From: an uncultured Acetatifactor sp.
GTDB taxonomy: Bacteria > Bacillota > Clostridia > Lachnospirales > Lachnospiraceae
Length of the DNA: 64,000 nt
Assembly: GCA_910584865.1 (NCBI GenBank)
Contig: CAJUCE010000019.1
Span: 1,140 to 65,139 of the forward strand
Direction: 5' to 3'
Below are positions 8,831-17,421 of the stretch, one piece after another (position 1 is the first letter of the stretch; each line of letters begins with the position of its first letter). The notes below the pieces were generated by a model. The model ran no database searches, was not told the origin of the DNA, and saw only the letters and a list, made by a program, of their open reading frames with translations. Made by a program: the position numbers and the translations under genes.

Positions 8831-10066
8831 TCAAGCCTTTCTGAAATCGCCTATGCCGGCTTCAGTCCTGCCGGGTTCTGCTGCGGATGCCCGGTACTCC
8901 GATGGCGTCTTTCCCGTTGCCTTTTTGAATACTTTCACGAAATAATTGTTGTCCAGATAACCCACATAGCTGCTGATCTCCTGGACGGACAGGCCCGTCT
9001 CCCGCAGCATCTCGGCGGCTTGGCGGCATCTTAAGTCTGCGGTGTACTGCGTTATGGTCTTTCCGGTTTCGCGTTTGAAGAGTTTCGACAGGTAGGAGGC
9101 TGAGTAACCGGATATCCGGCACATTTCCTCCATATCGGCGTTTTGCGTATAATTCAGAGAGAGATATTCCACCACCTTGACGATTTCCGGCGAATAACCA
9201 CTGGTATTGGACAGGTGGCTGCGCACCGCGGCGGTGAGCTCGATCAGCATTTCATAATTATACTGCGTCTGCTTCCGGATACTGGAGGCGGCGGAAAGGT
9301 GCTGAACGGCCTTCTGGGTAATCTGGTCAATGATGACCACAGACAGGCCGCTTTTTTCCGCCGCTTTGCGCGCCAGAGCCCGGAGGATGGAAGAGGGGCT
9401 CTGATAGGCGGTGCTCATGAACAGTCCTGTGAGCTGGGAGGATTTGTCCAGCATTTCGTCAAAAGCCTGCATAACGTCTTCCACCCTGCCCTTCTCGATC
9501 AGCCCCAAGAGACGGTTTTCCGCATTGTACCGTTGGTAGATATCGCTGTAGTCAATGGACTCCTGCCGATAGGATTTGGCTTCCTTCGGTTCTTCCTGAA
9601 ATCCCAGAAGCCTTCTGTAGGTATATTCCGGACAGACAGGGCGGAGGGATGCCAGGCATGCGATGACAGTACGCTGGATCTGGTAGCTTCCCAGTAACGG
9701 CAGGGCGGTGTAATAGGTTTTAAAAGACTGAGCAAAAGAAGCCGGCATCCGGTTTTGGATCAGGATGCGCTGCGTATTCTGGTCGGAGTACTCTGACCGG
9801 ACATAGGGGCCGATCAGAAATACTTTTTCGTCCGCCCGGAAGAAAAAAAGACAGATGTCGAACTTATCTATAATTTCGTAAAAAGTCGAATTGTTCATGG
9901 ACTCTGCCAGATAGGACAGGGACTTTGCTGTAAACATGGGTTGCAGCTCTTTCTGAAAACAATATCTATCCTCAAAAGCCGCCAGAATCGCTGGCTCTCC
10001 CTCATATACTGTGACACAGACCGTCAAGAGATGGTGCAGCAGTTTTTTTAATAAGGCAAAATCCAT
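8831..10066 (-). CDS. AraC-family regulator of the glycoside locus
   Basis: A 411-residue protein with a long N-terminal sensor part and a C-terminal AraC/XylS double helix-turn-helix. In the last 100 residues are CRISGYSASYLSKLFKRETG and the second-helix block ISSYVGYLDNNYFVKVFKK ending KTPSEYR, which are diagnostic. The sensor part contains no metal or cupin motif that I recognise, but resembles the large sensor domains of YesN-type clostridial sugar regulators. It is transcribed away from the GPH symporter gene across a 358-base intergenic region, so it is the natural activator of the downstream glycoside operon in response to a plant or host sugar. A minus-strand extended -10 (TGATATAAT at about 10150-10158) lies upstream. 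Confidence 0.85.
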   Translation of the reverse strand: MDFALLKKLLHHLLTVCVTVYEGEPAILAAFEDRYCFQKELQPMFTAKSLSYLAESMNNSTFYEIIDKFDICLFFFRADEKVFLIGPYVRSEYSDQNTQRILIQNRMPASFAQSFKTYYTALPLLGSYQIQRTVIACLASLRPVCPEYTYRRLLGFQEEPKEAKSYRQESIDYSDIYQRYNAENRLLGLIEKGRVEDVMQAFDEMLDKSSQLTGLFMSTAYQSPSSILRALARKAAEKSGLSVVIIDQITQKAVQHLSAASSIRKQTQYNYEMLIELTAAVRSHLSNTSGYSPEIVKVVEYLSLNYTQNADMEEMCRISGYSASYLSKLFKRETGKTITQYTADLRCRQAAEMLRETGLSVQEISSYVGYLDNNYFVKVFKKATGKTPSEYRASAAEPGRTEAGIGDFRKA

Positions 10067-10424
10067 ATGTGCGCCCCCTACCTTTTATCTGAAATCTATT
10101 CTACCACAATTTCGGGTGCTCAGTGCACCTGGAACTTTTTTCCTTAGTCATTATATCATCAAATGAAAAGGAAGAAAAGGATAATATAGTTCTAATTATC
10201 AGATTTTTATTCTACCATATTCCCCTGTTTTCCGCTACACTGTTTTTATAAGAGGATTTGCCAGTGATATCATTATCAACCACAGGGGAAGGAAATGTCT
10301 ACAAATAACTGCAACAGGTTTATAGACAGGAAACGCTTCGCGAACCCTTTAATCAAAGAGAATTTGTAGCAGTTATTTTCCGACAGTTCCTAACGCAGGA
10401 AAAACAAAACCAGGAGGAAAGAAA
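10067..10424. promoter_or_regulatory. Divergent control region AraC / symporter operon
   Basis: The region between the regulator and the symporter holds a minus-strand extended -10 box (10150-10158) for the AraC gene. A plus-strand promoter for the symporter is likely near the TTTTTATAAG at about 10242-10251, just after the 10200s AT-rich tract. A long inverted repeat (next entry) lies in the presumed leader. The symporter has a good site, CCAGGAGGAAAG, eight or so bases before its ATG. Confidence 0.45.
10303..10378 (+). promoter_or_regulatory. Leader inverted repeat before the GPH symporter gene
   Basis: AAATAACTGC at 10303-10312 is exactly complementary to GCAGTTATTT at 10369-10378, giving a 10-base-pair stem closing a 56-base loop in the symporter leader. 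It ends about 46 bases before the start codon. It could be a structured leader or a pair of half-sites for the divergent AraC regulator. The stem itself is seen directly; its role is inferred. Confidence 0.5.
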
Positions 10425-11912
10425 ATGGGAAAAGCAGAAAAATTGACACAGAGCCAGATTGACGGCGTACAGTATCGCCGGGCGAAATTATGGCAGATCA
10501 TCATGGTAGCTTCCAACGGTCTGGTGGGCATGGGCTTTTACTGCCTGATCGGCCTTGCCAGCTATTCGGCCAGTATCGGTTTCGGGATCGCGACGGTGGC
10601 GGTGGGCGGAATCCTGACCTTTACCAGGATTTTTGATGCCATCACGGACCCGATGCTGGCTTTTATTTATGACAAGGTAAATACTCGTTTCGGCAAAGTC
10701 CGCATCCTGCTTGCGGCGGGATGGGTGGTAATGGTGCTGGGAGTGCTTCTGATGTTCAACTGGGCAGCCGGCAAAGGACACGGCATCATTGCCTTTATCC
10801 TGATTTACATGTTATACATTATCGGCTACACATTGTATAATATGACGGGGCAGACCTTATTTCCCCTGATGACCAACGATCCAAAACAGCGGCCCATGGT
10901 CGGCGTTTGGAGTACGATATTTAATTACATTGTCCCGATTGCCTTAAATATGGTTTACTATGTGACCCTGATGCCGAAGTACGGCGGTTACAATCAGGGG
11001 TTTCTGGCGGCGGCCTGCTGGATAACGGTGGGGGTATCCGCTGTGGGGCTGATACTGGCCTGCATCGGTATTTCGGAATATGACAAACCGGAAAACTTTG
11101 TCGGCACTATGACAAAGAAAGAAAAGCTCAAATTGAAAGATATGCTGGAGGTGTTGAAAAACAATCGTCCGCTGCAGTGCTATATTGCATCGGCTGCTTC
11201 CGATAAAATTGCGCAGCAGGTGGCAAGCCAGTCCATTATCAACACCATGTTGGGCGGAATCATCATCGGCGACATGTCCATTTCCACGACATTAAGCACC
11301 ATAAGCATTATTCCTTCCATTCTGTTTGCCGTAGTCGGGGCAAAATATGCGGGAAAACATGGCAATAAGAAGACGATTGTGACCTGGACTTATCTTTCTA
11401 TATTTGTGAGCTGCGCGATGATTCTCTTTTTTGTCATCTTACATATGGGCGGAAATACACGAAATATCTCAACATTTTTCCCGTTGATGGCAATTTACGT
11501 GGTCCTGACATTAGCTTTAAACGGTGCAAAGATGTGCGTAACCACTGGCGGAAGCGCTTTTATGGCGGATGTCATCGACTATGAGCTTGACAGGGGGGGC
11601 AGGTATATTCCGGCGGTAGTATCCGGAGTTTACAGTGTGATCGACAAGCTGGTTTCCTCCATGAGCGCGCTGATTGCAACCGGCGCGGTGGCGCTGATCG
11701 GCTATACGGAAACCATGCCGCAGCCCACGGACGAACTGACGGGCGGTATTTTCTGGATGACGATGGTTCTATTCTTCGGCATGCCTCTCCTGGGCTGGGG
11801 CGTAACGCTTGTTGCGATGCGCTTCTGTTCGCTGGAGAAGGAAGAGATGGTGGAAGTCCAGAGACGTATTGCAGAAAAGAAGGAGGCTGTGCTGAAATCC
11901 TATGATAATTGA
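10425..11912 (+). CDS. GPH-family sugar:cation symporter
   Basis: A 495-residue polytopic membrane protein of the glycoside-pentoside-hexuronide:cation symporter family (MFS fold). It has about twelve hydrophobic helices. The family signature DAITDPMLAFIYDKV and the RFGKVR loop follow helix 2. Conserved TGGSAFMADVIDYEL lies in the second half. It would import a glycoside or the sugar released from it, together with a proton or sodium ion. It is the first gene after the divergent AraC gene and overlaps the following broken gene by 11 bases, so it heads the operon of glycoside hydrolases. Substrate is not readable from the protein; the neighbouring rhamnosidase and beta-glycosidases suggest rhamnose-containing glycosides. 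Confidence 0.85.
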   Translation: MGKAEKLTQSQIDGVQYRRAKLWQIIMVASNGLVGMGFYCLIGLASYSASIGFGIATVAVGGILTFTRIFDAITDPMLAFIYDKVNTRFGKVRILLAAGWVVMVLGVLLMFNWAAGKGHGIIAFILIYMLYIIGYTLYNMTGQTLFPLMTNDPKQRPMVGVWSTIFNYIVPIALNMVYYVTLMPKYGGYNQGFLAAACWITVGVSAVGLILACIGISEYDKPENFVGTMTKKEKLKLKDMLEVLKNNRPLQCYIASAASDKIAQQVASQSIINTMLGGIIIGDMSISTTLSTISIIPSILFAVVGAKYAGKHGNKKTIVTWTYLSIFVSCAMILFFVILHMGGNTRNISTFFPLMAIYVVLTLALNGAKMCVTTGGSAFMADVIDYELDRGGRYIPAVVSGVYSVIDKLVSSMSALIATGAVALIGYTETMPQPTDELTGGIFWMTMVLFFGMPLLGWGVTLVAMRFCSLEKEEMVEVQRRIAEKKEAVLKSYDN

Positions 11913-12520
11913 GAGCGGTGAATTCGGACGCATAGAAGTTACGGATATTCCTCTGCCGGAGGGAATCGATTCTGACGTAAACGGGACATATACTTTTTCC
12001 GGCAGGGTGCTGGTTGCGGTGAGGAAGCCAGACAAAGATAAGGACTGGTACCGGGCCTATACGATGGAGGACGACGGGACGAAGGCCTGCGAACTGTTCG
12101 ACGGAATCATACCGCAGAAAAAAGGTGCAAACGGCATTCGATGGATGTGCTATACTGATAATAAGCGGATTCTGTTAGGAGATTATGTGCTGGAATGCAC
12201 TCCGGATTTGGATCACTGTGTTTCTGCAGAGCTTGTGGATGTGGTGCTGCCCGAGGAAATCACGGCGATACCGGGCCTCTTTATGCGGTGGTCGGAACCG
12301 ATCATCGCTCCGGATAACGAACATATCTGTTTTTCCACATTGACGGGGACGGGAGCTTACAATTTTCTGGGGAGGCTGGTGAGGCGCGAAAACGCATATG
12401 TTGTGGAAGATGCCTGCATGATAAGCACAGCGGATGATTTAACATTTTGCTCCGGCTTGTCCGGATCAGGATATGGAACATGACGACGAAAAAGTGATTT
12501 ATGGGCAGCAGGGGCAGTAG
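11902..12520 (+). pseudogene. Truncated gene between symporter and GH2, frameshifted
   Basis: The open frame runs 193 codons from an ATG inside the symporter gene and stops at 12483. Just before that the sense continues in another frame: ACPDQDMEHDDEKVIYGQQ can be read up to a stop at 12518-12520, so a one-base shift lies near 12447. The N-terminal part (TYTFSGRVLVAVRKPDKDKDW, LLGDYVLECTPDLDHC) looks like a soluble beta-propeller type protein found beside glycoside hydrolases, but I cannot name the family. The rest of the propeller is missing, so frameshift plus internal deletion is likely. The following GH2 start lies 39 bases further on. Confidence 0.6.
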
Positions 12521-12559
12521 TGAAAAACCTTATGAAAAGACTGGCAAAGGAGCGGCAGG

Positions 12560-14854
12560 ATGGCAAGAAGGATAGAAAAAATCAATGAAGGATGGGAGCT
12601 GGAAAAACAGGGAGAAATGATGGCTGTCAATCTCCCGCACACCTGGAACGCGCAGGACGGGCAGACAGGGCCGGACATGTATTTCCGTGGGGAATGCATT
12701 TACCGCAGACAGTTGAAGAAACCGGAGCTTAAGAAGGGAGAGCAGGTATATATCGAATTTCGCGGGGTCAATTCCTCGGCGGCCGTCCGTATGAACGGGA
12801 CCGAGCTGATGTGCCATGACGGCGGCTACTCCACGTTCCGGGTCAATGTCACGGACGTGTTAAAAGACGAGAACATACTGGAGGTTCTTGTTGACAATGC
12901 GCCGAATGACCGGGTTTATCCCCAGAGGGCAGACTTTACATTCTATGGCGGCATCTACCGGGATGTTTATCTGATCGTCACGGATCCGTCTCATTTTGAC
13001 CTGGATTATTACGGCGGAAGGGGGCTGCGGATCACGCCGGAAATAGACGGAGAAAATGCGGTGGTGCATTTTGAGACCTATTCTGTCGGGGAGGTCGAAA
13101 GAATCCTTGTCTCTGTTGCAGGGGTGGGAGAAACGGAGCTTACGCTGGAAACAAGGGACGGGAAGACTTACGGAAAAGGCAGCATTGCCCTGCCGGGCGT
13201 GCACAGATGGGACGCTTTGAATGATCCGTATCTGTACGAGGCCATGGCTGTCCTCTACCGCGGCGGCAGGGCGGTGGACGCGGTGACAGAACGTTTCGGC
13301 TGCAGGGAATTCCGGTTTGACCCGAAAGAGGGATTCTTCTTAAACGGCAGGCCCTACCCGCTGCACGGCGTCTCCCGCCACCAGGACAGGCTGGGCGTGG
13401 GCAATGCGCTCACAAGAAAAATGCATGAGGAAGATATGGATCTGATCCTCTCCATGGGCGCCAATTCCATTCGGCTTGCCCACTATCAGCATGACCAGTA
13501 TTTTTATGACCTGTGCGATGAGAAGGGAATCGTGGCCTGGGCGGAGATTCCGTATATCACGGTCCACATGGATACCGGACGTGAAAATACGGTCACACAG
13601 ATGAAAGAGCTGATTACCCAGAACTACAACCATGCGTCCATTGTGTGCTGGGCGCTTTCAAATGAGATTACGCTCCAGGGCGTGACGGAGGATTTGATGG
13701 AAAACCATCGGGTCCTCAACGACCTGGTGCATGAGATGGATAAGACAAGGGTTTCCGCCATGGCGAATCTGTTCCTTCTGGAGACGGACAGCCCGCTGGT
13801 CTCCCTTCCGGACATCCGGGGCTACAACCTGTATTACGGCTGGTACGTGGGCGATATGGAGGACAATGACACGTTTTTCGACGAGTTTCATGAGAAATAC
13901 CCGGATACTGCCATAGGGCTTACCGAGTACGGCGCGGATTCCGTCATTACGCTGCAGTCGCCGAAGCCGGAAAAAGGCGATTACACGGAGAGCTATCAGG
14001 CCCTCTACCATGAGCATATGCTGGAAATGTTTTCGTCAAGACCGTATTTATGGGGAACGTACGTTTGGAACATGTTTGAATTCGCTGCCGCGGGAAGGGA
14101 CGAGGCAGGCGATCCGGGCAAGAACCACAAGGGGCTTGTCACCTTTGACAGAAAACAGAGGAAGGATGCTTTCTATATATATAAAGCCTGGTGGAGCAGG
14201 GAGAAGTTCGTCCATCTCTGCGGGAGCAGGTACCATGACCGGGTGGAGGATACCACGGAGATCAAGGTGTATTCCAATCTGGAGAAGATTGCGCTGTATG
14301 TGGATGATGTGCTCTTCGCGGAGCAGGAAGGAGCCCATGTGTTCCGGTTTTGGGTGCCGATTCATGGCGTGCACAGGATTAGGGCAGTAGGAATCTGCAG
14401 GGACAGCGGTTGTGAGGATGGTGTCTGCAAGGACGGCAGCTGCGAGGATAGGGTTTGCAAGGACGGCAGTTATGAGGACAGCATGGAGATCGCAAAAGTA
14501 GACGCGCCGAATCCTTCGTATTTCATGTCCCTAGACAAGGTGCGCAACTGGTTTGACGAACCTGAGGACATCGGAGACAGCAAAGAAGGATATCTATCCC
14601 TCGACAGTACCATGGCGGAAATTCAGGCAACCGAACAGGGTGCCGCACTGCTTGAGCGCATCACCGGCCAGATGACAGGGAAAGCGGCCGGAGGAATGGG
14701 AGAGGGTGTCGCAATCCCGGAAGCCATGCAGAAAATAGTGGCCAGACAGCCCCTTAGAAAGCTGCTGCAGCAGGGCGGCATGGAGCTTCCTCCTGAGAAG
14801 CTGCAGGAACTCAACGCGGCGTTAAATCAGATACCCAAAGTATATCAGAAGTAG
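12560..14854 (+). CDS. Glycoside hydrolase family 2 (beta-galactosidase-like)
   Basis: 764 residues with GH2 order: sugar-binding jelly-roll (LPHTWNAQDG near 25), Ig-like domain, then TIM barrel. The acid/base glutamate is in WALSNEITLQG near 369 and the nucleophile in GLTEYGAD near 455. No signal peptide, so it acts in the cytoplasm on an imported glycoside. Start follows AGGAGCGGCAGG. After the barrel comes an odd low-complexity insert at about residues 613-643 with repeated Cys-Glu/Lys-Asp-Gly units, encoded by a roughly 30-base direct repeat. The last 100 residues (Met/Gln-rich helices) are not a usual GH2 domain. Substrate could be a beta-galactoside, glucuronide or mannoside; the family assignment is firm, the specificity open. 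Confidence 0.85.
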   Translation: MARRIEKINEGWELEKQGEMMAVNLPHTWNAQDGQTGPDMYFRGECIYRRQLKKPELKKGEQVYIEFRGVNSSAAVRMNGTELMCHDGGYSTFRVNVTDVLKDENILEVLVDNAPNDRVYPQRADFTFYGGIYRDVYLIVTDPSHFDLDYYGGRGLRITPEIDGENAVVHFETYSVGEVERILVSVAGVGETELTLETRDGKTYGKGSIALPGVHRWDALNDPYLYEAMAVLYRGGRAVDAVTERFGCREFRFDPKEGFFLNGRPYPLHGVSRHQDRLGVGNALTRKMHEEDMDLILSMGANSIRLAHYQHDQYFYDLCDEKGIVAWAEIPYITVHMDTGRENTVTQMKELITQNYNHASIVCWALSNEITLQGVTEDLMENHRVLNDLVHEMDKTRVSAMANLFLLETDSPLVSLPDIRGYNLYYGWYVGDMEDNDTFFDEFHEKYPDTAIGLTEYGADSVITLQSPKPEKGDYTESYQALYHEHMLEMFSSRPYLWGTYVWNMFEFAAAGRDEAGDPGKNHKGLVTFDRKQRKDAFYIYKAWWSREKFVHLCGSRYHDRVEDTTEIKVYSNLEKIALYVDDVLFAEQEGAHVFRFWVPIHGVHRIRAVGICRDSGCEDGVCKDGSCEDRVCKDGSYEDSMEIAKVDAPNPSYFMSLDKVRNWFDEPEDIGDSKEGYLSLDSTMAEIQATEQGAALLERITGQMTGKAAGGMGEGVAIPEAMQKIVARQPLRKLLQQGGMELPPEKLQELNAALNQIPKVYQK
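14395..14490 (+). repeat. Cys/Asp-rich tandem repeat inside the GH2 gene
   Basis: About two and a half imperfect copies of a 30-base unit (core TGCAAGGACGGCAG) encode alternating CEDG/CKDG residues between the barrel and the C-terminal tail. It looks like a recent slippage expansion. The cysteines are unusual in a cytoplasmic hydrolase. Confidence 0.7.
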
Positions 14855-14892
14855 AAATTTGGGATTGCGGGATTGAAAGCGTACAAGGCATT

Positions 14893-14961
14893 TCCCGACA
14901 GGTTCTGAAACGAAAGCCGGACGTAGTGGGCCATGTGAGGATACCTGGCAGCTTGTCGGGA
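14893..14961 (+). promoter_or_regulatory. Inverted repeat before the GH1 gene
   Basis: TCCCGACA at 14893-14900 pairs exactly with TGTCGGGA at 14954-14961, forming an 8-base-pair stem over a 53-base loop in the gap between the GH2 and GH1 genes, 35 bases before the GH1 start. It has no following T-run, so it is more likely an mRNA stabiliser or processing structure than a terminator. Confidence 0.4.
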
Positions 14962-14996
14962 GGAGTGTTTGATAAAATAGAAAACGGAGGCAAAGA

Positions 14997-16298
14997 ATGA
15001 GCAAATTTTCAAATAATTTCCTGATCGGCGCGGCCACGGCCGCCCATCAGGTAGAGGGAAATAACATCCACAGCGATTACTGGGCAATGGAGCATATGGC
15101 CCACAGCACATTCAACGAGCCGTCCCTAGACGCGGTGGACCATTACAACAAATATGAGGAGGATATCAGGCTGATGGCGCAGGCAGGGCTTTCCGCCTAC
15201 CGTTTTTCCATCGAGTGGGCGCGTATCGAGCCGGATGAGGGGAAGTTTGACGAGGCGGAGATCGCGCATTATAGGAAGGTCCTGGAGTGCTGCCATGCGA
15301 ACCATATCACCCCGATTGTGACCATGCTGCATTTTACCTCCCCGGTGTGGGTAATCCGAGGCGGCGGTTGGGAGAGCGAACGCACGGTGGAGGCCTTTGC
15401 CAGGTATTGCCGGTTTGTAGTCGAACGCCTGGGCGACCTTATGGGGTACGTGGTTACGATTAATGAAGCGAATATGGGGCTTCAGGTGGCGGCGATCGCT
15501 GAGCGTTACAAGAGGCAGGTGATGGCAAAGATGAGCAGGATGCAGGCAGGCGGCCTGGAAGGTACTGCCCAGATCGGCATGAACTTCAACTCCATGATGG
15601 AGAACATGCAGCTGCAGAAGCAGGAGAACAAAGAAGTCTTCGGAACCGAAACGCCGCAGAATTTCGTGGCGGGGAGGACGCCGGAGGGCGACATCCTCGT
15701 CATGCGTGCGCACCAGGCGGCAAAGGCGGCCATGAAAGCGGTAAAACCGGAACTTAAAATCGGGCTGTCCCTTTCCCTCCACGATATTCAGTTCATAGAG
15801 GGCGGGGAGGAAAACGCGCTGAAGGAGTGGGATGAGGAATTCTCCCATTATGTTCCCTATATCCTGGAGGATGATTTCTTCGGCCTGCAGAACTATACCA
15901 GATCCGTCTATGGCGCGGACGGCATCCAGGCCGTACCTCAGGGGGCGGAAATAACCCAGATGGATTATGAATTTTATCCTGAGGCGTTAGAGCATGTGAT
16001 CAGGCGCGTCTCCGGGGAATTCCGCGCAAATGGCAGGGATATGCCCATCATGGTCACAGAGAACGGCGTGGCGACAGATGACGACACAAGGCGCATGGCA
16101 TTTATCGGCAAAGCCACGGACGGCATGGTTTCCTGTATGCAGTCGGGTATTCCCGTGATCGGATACATGTATTGGTCATTGATGGATAATTTTGAATGGC
16201 AGAAAGGCTTTTCCATGACATTCGGCCTCATCGCGGTTGACCGGGGGACACAGAAGCGCATACCGAAACCGAGTTTGGAGTTTCTGGGGAAAGTGTAG
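14997..16298 (+). CDS. Glycoside hydrolase family 1 beta-glycosidase
   Basis: 433-residue TIM-barrel enzyme with the GH1 signature N-terminus (NFLIGAATAAHQVEGNN). The acid/base glutamate is in TINEANMG near residue 157. The nucleophile is in MVTENGVATDD near 355. The aglycone-side tryptophans are in YMYWSLMDNFEWQKGF near 385-400. Lacks a signal peptide, so it hydrolyses an imported (not obviously phosphorylated) beta-glycoside in the cytoplasm. It sits in the operon between GH2 and the isomerase gene. Good site ACGGAGGCAAAG precedes the ATG. GH1 family and retaining mechanism are certain; glucosidase versus galactosidase cannot be decided. Confidence 0.9.
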   Translation: MSKFSNNFLIGAATAAHQVEGNNIHSDYWAMEHMAHSTFNEPSLDAVDHYNKYEEDIRLMAQAGLSAYRFSIEWARIEPDEGKFDEAEIAHYRKVLECCHANHITPIVTMLHFTSPVWVIRGGGWESERTVEAFARYCRFVVERLGDLMGYVVTINEANMGLQVAAIAERYKRQVMAKMSRMQAGGLEGTAQIGMNFNSMMENMQLQKQENKEVFGTETPQNFVAGRTPEGDILVMRAHQAAKAAMKAVKPELKIGLSLSLHDIQFIEGGEENALKEWDEEFSHYVPYILEDDFFGLQNYTRSVYGADGIQAVPQGAEITQMDYEFYPEALEHVIRRVSGEFRANGRDMPIMVTENGVATDDDTRRMAFIGKATDGMVSCMQSGIPVIGYMYWSLMDNFEWQKGFSMTFGLIAVDRGTQKRIPKPSLEFLGKV

Positions 16299-16418
16299 GA
16301 GAAGTATCTTATTCACCTATTGGTTAAGAACGAAAAGATTTGACATTTACTACAAGAATTGCTTCGCAATTAGATTGGAACCAGGCGGTTTCTAATTAAA
16401 AATCGGGAGTATAAATTT

Positions 16419-17267
16419 ATGGCAAAAAAAGCGGTACAGCAGATTATGTTGGGAACTGTAACCAGGAATGAAGCACAGGCAAAGGAGACACTGCGGGCGA
16501 TCAAAGACGCGGGCTATGAGGGCATTGAATTAAACGGATTTATGATCAGGCCTACCTCGTTTCTGGTGCGCGCCATGACAAAGGCAGCGGGAATGCCTGT
16601 GGGAAAAGGCGGAAGTTTTGACTGGAACGGGCTGCTGTGCGAGGCAGATCTCGCGGTGGTAAGCGTTCATGAGGATCTGGGAAGCATCAGGCGGGATCCG
16701 GATGCCGTGATTGCGGAGGCGCGTAAATTCGGCACGGACAAAATCGTGGTCACCGGCATGTACCGCTTTGACTATTCCGACCGCGAGGCGGTGAAAGGGC
16801 TTGCCGGAGACCTGAACGCATCGGGGGAGATCCTGAAAAAGGCGGGAATTCAGCTTTTATACCACAATCACAACTGTGAATTCCGGAAAGTGGACAAAAA
16901 TATGACGGCATACGACTATTTGATTGAAAACACGGATGGCACATGTGTCAATTTTGAACTGGATTCCTACTGGCCCACGGAAGCGGGGGTGTCCGCGCTG
17001 GCGCTGATGAAAAAGCTTGGCACGCGCATGAAGCTCTATCATATCAACGACAGGGGGACGCGTCTGTCCGGGCCTTCCATGACGCCGATCCTCAAATCCG
17101 ACAGCATGGAACTGGGCTACGGGAACATGGATCTGGAGAGCCTGTTAAAACAGGCATTGTCAGCGGATGTGGATGCCGTGATCCTGGAGAGTCACAAAAA
17201 TTGGGCGGACAAATCTCCGATCAAGTCGTTGCAGCTGAGCGCCGAATTCTTGAACCGTTTTATATAG
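16419..17267 (+). CDS. Sugar phosphate isomerase/epimerase family (TIM barrel)
   Basis: 282-residue protein of the xylose-isomerase-like TIM barrel family. Visible marks are the opening IKDAGYEGIELNGF, the metal-binding YHNHNCEF near residue 150, NFELDSYWPTEAGV around 180, LYHINDRG near 210, and the closing ILESHKNW. Such enzymes isomerise or epimerise sugars or act as 3-keto-glycoside lyases. Here the gene follows the glycosidases and the same locus also encodes ThuA and Gfo/Idh/MocA proteins, the set typical of oxidative 3-keto-glycoside handling, so that role is an attractive inference. A hairpin AATTGC-TTC-GCAATT lies at about 16359-16373 in the 120-base gap upstream, and a TTGACA at 16340-16345. 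Confidence 0.75.
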   Translation: MAKKAVQQIMLGTVTRNEAQAKETLRAIKDAGYEGIELNGFMIRPTSFLVRAMTKAAGMPVGKGGSFDWNGLLCEADLAVVSVHEDLGSIRRDPDAVIAEARKFGTDKIVVTGMYRFDYSDREAVKGLAGDLNASGEILKKAGIQLLYHNHNCEFRKVDKNMTAYDYLIENTDGTCVNFELDSYWPTEAGVSALALMKKLGTRMKLYHINDRGTRLSGPSMTPILKSDSMELGYGNMDLESLLKQALSADVDAVILESHKNWADKSPIKSLQLSAEFLNRFI

Positions 17268-17305
17268 TCCAGCTAAGAAATGTCGACATAGGAAATATTA
17301 AAACA

Positions 17306-17397
17306 GTCTCGGAACGAAGGTGCCCGGAATGAAGTTTCAGCTGCGCACTTTGCAGATGAAATTTCATTCCCCTATAAGGGCGCCGTAGTGCAGAGAC
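17306..17397 (+). promoter_or_regulatory. Nested-stem structured leader before the GH43-like gene
   Basis: Four nested pairings can be drawn by eye. They are GTCTC 17306-17310 with GAGAC 17393-17397; seven pairs 17319-17325 with 17378-17384; fourteen pairs 17326-17339 with 17357-17370; and CTGC 17341-17344 with GCAG 17352-17355. The two long helices each need only one G-U pair. The structure ends 24 bases before the start codon of the next gene and has no T-run, so a cis-acting RNA or processing element is more likely than a terminator. No known riboswitch consensus was recognised. Confidence 0.6.
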
Positions 17398-17421
17398 GGT
17401 ACTGGAATAGGAGGAAAGCTT

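Noticed and set aside
17306..17397. T-box or known sugar riboswitch
   Set aside because: The T-box core AGGGUGGNACCGCG and known riboswitch consensus bases are not present; only the fold is notable.
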